A stretch of DNA of 64,000 nucleotides from positions 4,588,001-4,652,000 of the forward strand of contig JAOVFP010000005.1 in NCBI GenBank assembly GCA_025738555.1, read 5' to 3'. Positions 23,201 through 33,872 of the stretch are shown one piece after another. This stretch comes from Cyathus striatus (taxonomy: Eukaryota; Basidiomycota; Agaricomycetes; Agaricales; Nidulariaceae). The position numbers and the translations under genes were made by a program. How positions within the stretch are numbered: the stretch's first letter is position 1; each line of letters opens with the position of its first letter. A model generated the notes under the pieces. The model was not told where the DNA came from. It saw only the letters and a list, made by a program, of their open reading frames with translations, and did no database searches.

Positions 23201-23887
23201 AGTTCTCACATGGATCATATGTAATATCGATAGAAGATAGGATGGAAGCAGAAAGTATGATACAATGCGGCTCAAGGCATGGTTTCTGTAGAAACCAACA
23301 AATTATGTTCAATGACGAGATGTAACTCAAAGTACGACAAACCTCTAACGGGGGCGATGTTGGCGCAGGAACAGGAGCAGAGCTAACTGTAGTTGTTGAT
23401 ACAGTTGTAGAAGTGGTGGTAGCAATTTCAGTCGTAGTTGCAGTCGCCGTAGAAAGTGATGTTGCTGTTGTGACAACGGTAGTAGTAACGGTAGGTGGCT
23501 TGTCGCCATGATGCTCCCTTTCCAAATTCAGCTTATGTTGAGCACCAGCGAATAGTCCTATGAATACCTGTAGATGTAGGTTATTATCTGGTATAGTATG
23601 ATGAGGTGAAAGTTACGCAGCTGAGCTGAGAAGAAGAAGCACAAGAGCAATAATCAATAGAACAGCCGATAATGGAGTGAGAGGTTCCTGAGCAGCGGCA
23701 TTTATACGTGCAGAGAGCGAAGATCCTGAATGGGCTGGACGCTCAACACCCTCCGCCTCTGGGTCCGTTAGTAATGGCGTAGTTTCTACGGCACATGCTC
23801 ATTTTGAGAATAGTCCAATCTCAGAAGCCCATTGAAGGAGAAAAGCTGACCTTCATTGGCGGAAGGCCTTGTAGTTCTGGCCGCCAT
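20214..23887 (-). CDS. M13 (neprilysin/ECE-type) zinc metallopeptidase, type II membrane protein
   Basis: Many small exons; the ATG at 23887 is set by phase into exon 2. Order: an acidic cytoplasmic tail (MAARTTRPSANE, then TTPLLTDPEAEG), one membrane helix (LSAVLLIIALVFIGLFAGA), a Thr-rich stalk (about 35 Thr/Ser near 23400-23500) likely to be O-glycosylated, then the ectodomain. The ectodomain opens with DPCENFYEF and has VNAYFNPPANE, the zinc motif HELTH, ENIGDTG with the third zinc ligand Glu, and a C-terminus CVFW typical of M13. The HELTH motif is cut between T and H by a 60-base intron (21101-21042). An acidic Trp/Pro-rich insert (WPTWPWPPWGDD) near 22400 is unusual. Late exons include GNLTSGENIGDTGLIQAYRA and the last, LNPPREKQCVFWS. 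It should cleave oligopeptides outside the cell or in the secretory path. Confidence 0.9.
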
Positions 23888-26242
23888 TGGACAACCTGCT
23901 CGTTATTCAATGCTGCTTTAGGTTTGTCGTTGGGGTAGACTAGAACGTTGATGATTTGCCTCAAGTTGGCCTCGAGTGTACACTGCACACTGCACGGTGC
24001 AAACCTCAAGATATGCTATCCTTACATATAATCAGTGGCTTAACACAAGCAATCACATAGAAGGCCTTGTTTTTGTTGACTTGTTGGCCTTGACTTGATA
24101 ACCACCAACATCGAGCTGTGTTGCAGCCGTATGACGCCTGCCGTTCCCTCAGTCACCGCACACCAACGTAATATTAACGAATGATACAAAATCCTTCATA
24201 TCTAATCATGGTTTTGGAAGGTGCAGATGGATGGGAATGAGACAACCGGGGAGCCGGGATGTTCCGGCATTGTCAGTGTCTGTCTGTAGGTGGCCAGGGT
24301 GAGGGTTGAGTGGGGGTTCCAAAAACTGGCTAGTACTTTCCACTCTTATTTTTTGCTCTATAGTATTCGTTTCAATGGACGGAAATGCTACTCTGATATC
24401 GATGTAGACCGCAGCTAGCCGCTTAACACCTCAATTGATGGCCTGAAGGGCCAAGGCTGAGCATCAACTTTCAGCTGTTAGATAGTGTTATTAATGTTGT
24501 AAAACTATGTATATTTGAGCATTATGTATATATTAATCAATGAAATGTGCATAACTGAATTGAAACAAGGGAATAGGGAAGAGGAAGTGCAGACTCAGTG
24601 CAGGCGACGCTGAGACAACGTAGGAGGCAGGACTCAAAACATCCAAATTGGGCGATTTTTTAAGTCCTAACGCCGATAACGAACAGCTGAATTAAATTTG
24701 ACGAGTTGGACCGGTCGGTATATCGACACGATACAATCGTTCATATCACGTGAGCGCAGTCTCACGATATCGACCGGCTTCCGGTCTAACCTCAAGAGCC
24801 CGGCCGGCGGCGAGGAATTGAAGTATCACGTGATGTCAGTATGTACAGAGTTGGTAGTCTGACTTGGAGGGAACCGAGAGAGAGACGCGAGTCTTCGACG
24901 CCAGCGGGAAAGGTGACGCGTGACACTCTTTCCTCCGTGCCACCATCCCCGCTGCAATAAGACGACTGTCGTTCGTCTCCCCCACCTGGGACATCACGTG
25001 ATCTTCCAAATTTAGACATATATTCCCGCGCACTTACGCAGACAAATATGAAGGTGTTTTACTTTACATCTTACACAGCACCATAGTGAAGTGGAATACA
25101 GTATGTAATTGTTGCCGGCATGTTACGTAGGGCCGTGAGTTCGATCCTAGCCCTCTGAGTTTTTTGTTTTGGGTAAAGGTATAAGCCAAGAGATCCCAAG
25201 TGCACTTAGGGGCCAGAGCCGTCGCACCTCCGCACTTACATCAGCTCAGCGTAAGACTACTTCACGCATATATCTGGAAGATGTAGTATAGGAGACAACA
25301 TTAGCAAGTGTTGCGATAGGAGGTCACATTGGAGTGAGGTGGAATAGGAGAGTATATAATTTTTGAGTCAGCTTTCAAGTATTGCGATGCTTTCCATGAA
25401 CGTGCAAGGGCCAAAAAAGAAGTCAGCATGCAGAGACAAAGAATAAAGATATTACACTAGATCCTCCTCTTGTTGCTGGCGAAAAACGGCACAGAAATTC
25501 TGATGTGTTAATGCCAGAAAAGCATATATGCATGAAGGAATTACCTGCCGCTGCCAAGCCGCCGCGCCGTCTATGTCTCAATGACCATGGCATCCTTCTG
25601 TACACATCTCAGCAGTGGCCTGTAAGCACATATGCGCAACGTAGAAGCCTCTCCGGTTAGAATTATTGCCTGTGCCGGATGTCACGTGATGTCCCAGGTG
25701 GGGGAGAGCAAGGGGACTTGCAATAAGACCCACTCGTGCCAGACCCCCGTCGAATTTCATTAAAATAACAAATGATCGCTAATAAAGAGTCATGAATTAC
25801 ATTACTAGACAATGAGATAGTAATTTACAAGTTATGGCTAGAATTGAGAGAGACCCTACAGGAGACACCTGTCCAGACTACCAGGACAATGTGTTTAGAG
25901 TAGTGTGAGAGGCACTCATGGCAGCACCTGACCAGCAGGGAGTGACAGAAGAACAGGTAGTGCAATGGCTGGAGGGGATGTGGCAAGAGGCACAGTGGAA
26001 TAGGATCAAAGCATGGGAAGAGCAGGAGTGTGCAGATGAAGAAGAACAGCAAAGAGGGGAAGACCAGTGGTGATGAGAGGGGCAGCAGCAGGGACATGAT
26101 GGAAGGGAGTGACAACAACAAGAAGTGCAAGGAGAGTGGTGGGCAGAAAGTGAGGGGAGACAGCCAATACACAAACAAAGAAGAAGCTAATCCACAACAC
26201 AGGGAGAGGAATTGCCACAGTTTCAGCACACAGCACCAGATA
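23888..26242. other. Transition zone from genes to repeats
   Basis: No gene supported. It holds a 25-base inverted repeat around 24977-25707, four CACGTG palindromes (near 24747, 24829, 24995, 25683), a tRNA B-box-like stretch near 25137-25148, and from about 25850 to 26240 a purine-rich stretch with a broken plus frame (EEQVVQWLEGMWQEAQW and similar), probably a relic of a mobile-element protein. Confidence 0.45.
24977..25707. repeat. Inverted repeat, 25-base arms, around 680 bases of spacer
   Basis: The left arm 24977-25001 and right arm 25683-25707 are perfect reverse complements (core CACGTGATGTCCCAGGTG). A related GCAATAAGAC stretch lies on the outer side of the left arm and close to the right arm. 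It may be a non-autonomous DNA transposon; no target duplication was defined. Confidence 0.5.
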
Positions 26243-27724
26243 CTGGGACTTTGATACATCATTTGCTGTAATTACTGCTATGGTGTGATGTATATACTAC
26301 AGTAATTGTAGTACAACATGATGTATCATTTGCTATAATCATAATTAGCCATGTGCTGATGAGATCTCCCCTTTACTTTATGTCACATAGGTCACAAACG
26401 AAACCCGACACATTCAAGCTTGCAGCTGTTGGTCATGTTATATTTCAAAAGTTTCTCGTGTCCATTATTAATTTCATAAATCTACAAATTGTTTGAATTT
26501 TGGTTTTCATCAGTGCTTCTTTTTTAGGATCCACTTGTTACATCTTAATTTAAATTTATGATTTCTCTCATATTAGTATGTTTTCATTACTTACAGTATT
26601 GTGTATGTTTCCAAAATCTCCGAAATTCTGAAACTCAAATCTGACCTTAATCATAATCCTGTATGGAGTTATGCATACATAAATGTGTGATCATGATATA
26701 TTAGAGTAACTTGTAGACATTCATGTGCATTTGATGGGTTGCTGGCCATTGCAGGCGTGCCACTCAGCTGCACAACAGGGTGCAATTGGCCACAACACTG
26801 AACAGCACGGGAATTTCATACTTGCCATGTAATAGTGAAGCACGGCAACACCCTCAGCTTATTAATATTCTGATTACTAACTGATGGCGGAAGTGCTGAA
26901 GTGGGCCTGTGCCGGGTGGACCATAACATAAGGAGGTTTATGCAAAAGAAAAAACATTGGATTATAACATACTCAGTGCTAAAAACCTATAAAAACGCGG
27001 AGAGTGTGTAAGTAACAACTATATTTTATTCATTCGAGATACTGGCTAATCTATGAGCTACCTTTTAGTTTTGGTCAGACAAAAAACTTAAACCCCTACC
27101 AATCCATGCTTAAGTGCATATAGAGACTCGAGGGAACAATGTATTTAAATTGAATGCATGACACAGTTGTAAAAGCTGAATAGTACAAAGTTGAGGAATG
27201 AAACAATTGGTATAATTATTCACCAATAATAATGTTAACAAGAACTAAAGCATGGGTCTGACAGAACAATTTTACAATGTTTTCCTGGAATAAATTTGTG
27301 AAGACATTCAATTAGAATCACTCATAATACATATAATACAGTAAATTCTCTGCAGGTAAGCTTTGCATCAATCATACAAGCACTATGAAAGGGTATATAC
27401 ACACACAATCTGTGTATGCAGAGATATTCCATGTTTTCCAATTTAAAATGGATGTGAGACAAAGCTTTAAAGAAGCATCAATTTCAGCACATATATATTA
27501 ATGAACAACTACTAAGCTATTTTTAACCCTGTCAAATGAGAAGCAGATGCGTGAGGGCAGGAGATGCGGAATGAGTAATTTTCATCAGCTTCCTTGAGTC
27601 TCTTTCTTATCTAAGAAGCCTGCAGTAATCGCAGCATTTATACATCAGAAATGTACTGCAATTACTGTAAATGATACATCATGAACCTGCAGTAATTACT
27701 GCAAATGATGCATCAAAACCACGG
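26243..27724. mobile_element. TA-flanked terminal-inverted-repeat element, non-coding, 1.48 kb
   Basis: The left end TTTGATACATCATTTGC followed by TGTAATTACTGC mirrors the right end, which reads TTTTGATGCATCATTTGC in reverse complement, over about 37 bases with a few mismatches. TA dinucleotides flank both ends (26241-26242 and 27725-27726), which suits Tc1/mariner-type insertion. Subterminal copies of ATGATGTATC and ATTACTGTAAATGATACATC lie just inside. There is no coding capacity; the interior is AT-rich. Confidence 0.55.
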
Positions 27725-27823
27725 TATTGCCTGCACACAGACCAGCACAGTATGTGGTTAACAGGATATGGGCAGGGGCATATGTGGAGATGGATTACTT
27801 CACAAAATGAGGATGCATGCATG

Positions 27824-28432
27824 TGTCACATCCCATTCTATTCCACTAGGGATAAGAACCTCGGAGTAGATAGTCTAATAGCGGAGTAACTTGTACAACG
27901 TTAGTAAGGTGTGTGGAGATAATGAACAAGTACAGGGGTAGTGGAACGTTGGCTTCAACTTGTGTGTTGCACCCCTTGGACTTCCAGTTCTGTATTTAGA
28001 ACAAAGCGGAGTAAGTGGCAAAATAGTGGAGTTGGCTCAAGGCCAGAGTGAGAGAAGGGTGTAAATGTAGTTGATTTGAAACTGAAGTCTATCTACATTA
28101 CAGGAGTAGTTTATATAGTAAACTACTTTGTCCGAATGCATATGGAGTAATGCCCATGGGTATGTGGCATCCTAGGGTTAAGTAAACTCCATGAAATGTA
28201 GAACATGGTAAACTAGTAGTATGCCTCTAGATTATAGTCATAGGAGAAATGGCTGCGGCCGGAGAATGAGGTAGTAATATTAAAGGGAAGGAACAAGTAA
28301 ACAGTTACAAGTAAACATTAGTAAGGAAGAGTTCGATATATAACAAGTATACATAGTCCAGAGGAAACGTACTAAAAGCGGAGTAAACCTGGAGTTGACT
28401 CCAATGGTACAGGGATTGTCACGGATATGACA
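27824..28432 (-). repeat. Gypsy-1 3' LTR, 609 bases
   Basis: It has TG..CA termini (TGTCACATCC at one end, ATATGACA at the other). Its first 290 bases match 33582-33872 and its whole length matches 56246-56856 in the opposite orientation. Confidence 0.9.
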
Positions 28433-28762
28433 GTATCCTCCCATTAAGGCCGAGCCTTCGAGGCCTTTGAGACGAATAGGAATAGTTATGCTTATTCAGC
28501 AGTGAAAAACTCCGGAGATTGCTGAGGGCAATGCCAGAGGTGGAGTAAATGATACTGTGGTGGAGATAATGAGTCTGGGAGTGAAATTGAAGATAGAAAT
28601 GAAAATCAAGTCAGAGGAAAATGTGCATAGACAGGAGAAAATGTTTTGTAGGTTTTGGACTTTGAATTGTTTTTTGGTGTATGTGTGCACATGAGTGCAC
28701 TAGGGATTGAAACTAAGAAAAAGAGTGAAAGCGGAGTAAAATGAGTAAAAGCGGAGTAAAGT

Positions 28763-31700
28763 CTAAGTGGTGTCTGGATTGGGCTTATCAGGATATTTTG
28801 AATGGAACTCCTGAATAAGTTCAAAAGCATGCTCTAGCTCCGTTGCAGCTAGCCAAGTTAATTCTTCATCTGTGCCCTCGTATCCAGACCAGCGGGCTAG
28901 ATACCGGAGTTTGCATTTGCAATGACGATCTAACTTGGAGTCACAGGTTTCGCTGGCTTTGTACTCGATGTCACCATCAAGTTCCACCAGAGGAGGCAGA
29001 GGTATTTCATGTTCAGGGAAAGGATTTTCTGTGGCTGGCTCAAGCATAGAGATGTGGAAGACTGGATGAACTGAGCGAAAGTTGGTGGGGAGGCGTAAGG
29101 TGTGGGAGTGGGATCCAGTCTTGGCAATAATCTCATATGGACCATAATACTTTTCAGCAAACTTTTTTGCTGGACGAGTAGATTTAAAGAACTTAGCACA
29201 GACAAAAGCCTTTGTTCCAACCTTGAACTCTGGAGCTGGCAACCGACGGTTGTCTGCTCTGACTTGATAACACTTTTGAGCAAGTGCTATTTCGATTTTG
29301 AGGAGTTCATGAAGTTCTTGGAGGTCAATGGCAAATTCCCAGATATAAGTGTGGAGGCCGGGCCAAGTGTATTCATGCCTGATGATGGACAAGGTCTTGT
29401 TTTGACCAGGGTGTCCAGTGAGGATGTGATCATGCTTGTACTGGAGAACACGGAGGCGAAGGGAGTTGTCATTGGGAACATAGATACATTCATCGAGACG
29501 GAGTAATTTGTCCATTCTGACTGACCAACAACCAGTGGGATCTCGGAGATGAATGGCGGCAACAGTGTCAGTAGGTTGAGCGATCAGGATATCATGATGA
29601 AGCTGCTCAATGTCCATAACTATGCTAGCTCCGAGAATCAGTAGGAAGAGAATAGTAGCTCACAACGAGGTAGTGAGTTGTTCTTGAGTGAAAACTGGCC
29701 TAAAGTTATGTGGATTGACTGTGGCATAGTTGTTATCCCCCTCTTTAGGATAGATGTCCCAGCGTCTAGTTAATGCATCTGGTTTAGCTCTGAGCTTCCC
29801 TGGACGAAAACATATAACTAGATTGAATTGAGAAAGATACTCTGACCAATGGGCTTGATGACGAGTGAGGATCTTGGTGGTGGAGAAGTATTCCAGGTTC
29901 TTATGATCAGTGACCACGTTGATTGGAATACCAGAACCCTCCAAGTAATGTCGCCATACTTTGAAAGCTTCAAAGATCGCTAGGAGTTCTTTGTCATGGG
30001 TGTCGTAGTTCAACTCCGGAGCAGTAAAGGTCCTGGAGTGGAATGCTATAGGGTGGATATCGCCATCATCAGTGATAATAGAGAGAATAGCTCTGAGTGC
30101 ATAATCTGAAGCATCAGTCTCAACTATAATCTGTGCATCTGGCACCCAGTGTGTAAGCACTGGAGCAGTACTGAAAGCATCTTTCAGATGATTGAACGCC
30201 GCACGGCATGCCGGAGTAAAGTCCCACTTCAAACCCTTCCGGGTAAGACGTGTTAATGAAACAATGATGTCCAAGTAATCTCGGATGAAACGTTGGTAGA
30301 AATTGGCAAAGCCAAGGAAAGATTGAACATCTTTCACTTTTCTAGGCTCAGGCCAATCCTGAATTGTTTGGACTTTGTCCTTAGACATTGTGAGGCCGGA
30401 TGGAGAAAGAATGAAACCAAGGTACTCAACAGACTCTGTGTGGAATTCACACTTATCTGCCTGGGCATAAAGACCATGCTTTCGCAATCGACGCAGGACT
30501 TCTTTAACGTGTCGATGGTGTTCCTCCATGTTATTGGAGTAAATAAGAATATTGTCGAGGTAAACTATTACACACACGTCAAGTAAATCCTTGAAGATGT
30601 TGTTCATAAAATGTTGAAAAGCTGCCGGTGCATTGGTAAGTCCAAATGGCATTACTAGCCATTCAAATGAGCCATAGCGAGTGCAAAAGGCAGTCTTCCA
30701 TTCATCTCCATCGGTGATACGGACAAGATGGTAGGCGTGGCAGAGATTGATTTTAGAATAAATTCGAGCCTTGCGAGGACTATCAAGGAGGTCGGCAATG
30801 AGAGGGAGAGGGTACCTATCCTTCTTGGAAATGGCATTGAGTCCACAGAAATCGACACAAAGCCAAAGTGAACTATCCTTCTTCTGGACAAAGAGCACTG
30901 GTGCTCCATGCGGAGAACGTGAAGGATGTATGAAGCCAATATGGAGATGTTCATCAATGAACTCCTGTAAAGATCCAAGCTTGGATTGGGAGAGGGAATA
31001 GATTGTACCAACTGGAGGAGAAGAGCCTTCATCCAGATTGATTTTAAGATCATAAGGACGGTGTGGAGCAAGTGTATCTGCTTGGTTCTTGCTGAAGACG
31101 TCAGCAAACTCGTGGTAGTCTGAGGGAACATTAGAAAGGTCAATGGTCTCTGTGGCCATAGCAGCAGTAGCAGATGCAGAGACTACAGCACCGAGATGTA
31201 TCCTGAAGGTTTGAGACCCTTCAAGTTTGCTAGCTCTAAGAAATGCGGCAGCATTGATCATAGAGATGCTCGGAGGAGGACATGAGTCCAGCAGAGGAAA
31301 AGATGGTTCATCTGGTGAAGCAGGTGGCAATGAAGGAGTATCCTTCAGAGCAGGGGTCGATGAAAGCGGAGATGATTCCTCTGTAACAGTGGTTTGGAAG
31401 CGAAGTATGTGTCTCTGTACCCAGTCAATCAACGGATTGTATTGGGAGAGCCAGTTAAATCCTAGAACCACAGAACAAGAAGAATCAAGCGGAGTCACAT
31501 AAAGTGCAAGGGAGATGCATTCACCAGATGGAAACGTTACAGGCAAAGTAGTACTTTCTGTAAGAGTAGAGTTTGTGGTGCCATCAAACAGTCATAATGC
31601 TATCGGGGTTATAGGAGTGGTAGGTAGGTGATTTCTCTGGATGAAGAATGAGTCAATGAAACAGTGAGTAGAGCTGGAGTCAATAAGGGCAGCATAGGTA

Positions 31701-31795
31701 AGTAAAATGTTCGGTGTTATAGGAGATGGAGAGGAGAGCAGTATATGTACAGCCTGAGGGTCAGAAAGAGTGGACACGTTAAGTCTTACCTCCAT
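28763..31795 (-). pseudogene. Gypsy-1 pol (protease, RT, RNase H, integrase fragment, chromodomain)
   Basis: The protease start ALIDSSSTHCF has Ser where the DSGST motif needs Gly. The RT/RNase H frame 31546-29660 is long and open: AFCTRYGSFEWLVMPFGLTN and DALTRRWD are recognisable, but the catalytic YLDD reads YLDN (VIVYLDNILIYS). Integrase begins with the zinc-binding HDHILTGHPGQNKT, then after HTYIWEF jumps straight to the C-terminal region (LQELHELL), so the catalytic DDE core, about 200 residues, is missing compared with Gypsy-2. The C-terminal chromodomain is present (YLARWSGYEGTDEELTW). Not functional. Confidence 0.9.
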
Positions 31796-31854
31796 GAGAG
31801 CACAAGGGAGAGGAATGTGGCCCTTGACTTGTGCGGAGTTACAAGGACCACACT

Positions 31855-33270
31855 CTATTTTTTTAAACTCCCTGTAGTGGGGCTCACCAAGGCAGATGCC
31901 TCAGAGGAAATAGCAGCAGCATGGGCTCTTGCAGCTGTGGGTGTAGCCTTGTGGCAATCCTTAGCCATGTGTCCAGCTTTAGCACAAAACAAGCAGAGCT
32001 TGTTGTCCAAACAACGTTTGTGCTCCTCTGGAGTTAACTTACCATCAGGTCCTAATTTACCTGTTAAGTCCGGACCTTGAGAGGTAGGATGGCATGGTTG
32101 GGCTGTAGACCTGGAGGAAGTGCTTGGAGGAGGTACTGATGCAGCATTAGAGGTGGAGGCAGCAGGCTCTGCAGGAGTGTTTCCCCAGTTCCTATTGTTG
32201 GAAGCTGGAGGAAGAGTCTTGGAAGGTGCAGCAGCAACCTTGTGATGCCTCTCCTCAATGGCATGCTCAGTACTGCACTCCCAATGGCGCTGATCGAAAC
32301 CCTGGGCCAAAGCCTTCATAGGCTGAAGGGATTCAGGACAAGGAATCTCCCTGCTGGAGATTTTGTCCTTAATGCGCGGACATAACCCATAGTAGTATTG
32401 TGAGGTGAGAGATGGGTCATCCCAATTCAACAAGGTAGCATACTTGTTGAAATCAATTTCATATGAAGTGATGCGATGGTTGTTTTCCATCTTCAGTGCA
32501 CAGATCTCCAGTTCAGCCTCTGCTCAGGGGTTAGTTTGTCCAAAGTGAGTCCGGAGCAAACTAACGAAAAAGAGCCAATTGTCCATCCAGCGCTCATAAA
32601 CATCCTCATCCAGATGTGAACTGAACAAAGCCCCTGCAGATCCCCAGAGAAAAGTTAACATATAGTCAACTTTCGCCTGGTCACTGTTGTAAAGGTGGGG
32701 GTTGTTCCGGAAATTTAGGCGGCACTGAGTTAAGAATGCATCCAGCTTATCGGTGCTAGAGCCATCAAAAATGTCAGGCGCTTTGACTTTCTTGTCACGT
32801 GGTGCAGGAGTAGGAGGTGGCCGATCCATAATGCACTTGACTATGGTAGTCAGAGCACCAACCACATCTTCTCCGTCATAATGACATTGACGAGGGCGGT
32901 AGGAGGATGAGCGAGAGGAGCGAGAGGAGCCATGAGATGAAGGACCAGAGCCTCCAGGTCTGCCAGGCCCACCAGGAGGAGTTCCTCCATGGCCTGCAGA
33001 ATCTCCGTGATCAGAGGGAGGAACTTCATCCTCAACATCACCAAACTGAGAATTACCATCAGAGGGCTCATGGTTGGAGCCATCCTCAGATGATTCATAA
33101 CCATTGCCCTCATTGCCATTATCTCCAGGTGGAGGTGGTGGTGGGGCACTCCCAGCACCTGAAGGTATAGGTGCTTTAGGGGGTGCTAGGCCTGGAGTTG
33201 GAGCTCGCAGGTCAGAGTCAATGGTAGCATGTGGAATGAGTGTTGGGTCAAACAGAAAAACAAGCGGCAT
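31855..33270 (-). pseudogene. Gypsy-1 gag with CCHC knuckle, one in-frame TGA
   Basis: Two frames, 33270-32524 and 32490-31855, are in the same phase and separated by a TGA after THFGQTNP. The N-terminal half is Pro/Gly/Ser-rich; the middle has the gag capsid-like block PDIFDGSSTDKLDAFLTQC; the C-terminal half has CLFCAKAGHMAKDC, a CX2CX4HX4C nucleic-acid-binding knuckle. The Gypsy-2 gag at 41215-42654 is similar. Confidence 0.85.
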
Positions 33271-33581
33271 GGGTCATGCATTGCTGACATACTCGAATGC
33301 TGGTTGCAGCACCTGTTGAGCACATCCAGCCGAGACAGGAATTCTTGAGATCAATGCACTGGCCAACTCTGGAACAGGAGAACGAGAAACAGAAAGAGGT
33401 CACGGGACAGTAGTCATATATTGAGAAGCAGATTGCTGAGAAGCCAAACAATTACTGCGTCAGGCTTGCAGCAGGATTGTTTGCTGCTGGTGGCTGCATT
33501 GATGAGGAGTCTCAGTACAAGTAGCCATCGGAGAAAAGACAAAAAGTGCAGAGAAGATCCAAGGGAGTGAGTTTCAAATAC

Positions 33582-33872
33582 TGTCACGTCCTGTTCTATT
33601 CCACTAGGGATAAGAACCTCAGAGTAGATAGTCTAATAGCGGAGTAACTTGTACAACATTAGTAAGGTGTGTGGAGATAATGAACAAGTATGGGAGTAGT
33701 GGAACATTGGCTTCAACTTGTGTGTTGCGCCCCTTGGACTTCCAGTTCCGTATTTAGAACAAAGTAGAGTAAGTGGCAAAATAGTGGAGTTGGCTCAAGG
33801 CCAAAGTGGGAGAAGGGTGTAAACATAGTTGATTTGAAACTGAAGTCTATCTACATTACAGGAGTAGTTTAT
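33582..33872 (-). repeat. Gypsy-1 5' LTR, cut off after 291 bases
   Basis: It begins TGTCACGTCC and parallels 27824 onward until GGAGTAGTTTATA, where the other copy continues with TAGTAAACTAC and this one switches to Copia coding sequence. No target duplication is visible at the junction. Confidence 0.85.

Larger units (their letters stand above)
27824..33872 (-). mobile_element. Gypsy-1: chromovirus LTR retrotransposon, decayed and 5'-truncated
   Basis: Minus-strand element. Its 3' LTR is complete at 27824-28432; its 5' LTR survives only as 33582-33872, where Copia sequence abruptly begins. Internal order on the minus strand is gag, protease, reverse transcriptase/RNase H, a partly deleted integrase and a chromodomain. 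The polypurine tract GGGAGGATAC abuts the 3' LTR. A solo LTR of the same family is at 56246-56856. Confidence 0.88.

Noticed and set aside
25825..26262. 145-codon minus frame with hydrophobic Leu/Ser/Pro runs
   Set aside because: It is the complement of a purine-rich, Glu/Gln-coding relic on the plus strand; the apparent membrane segments are an artefact of composition.
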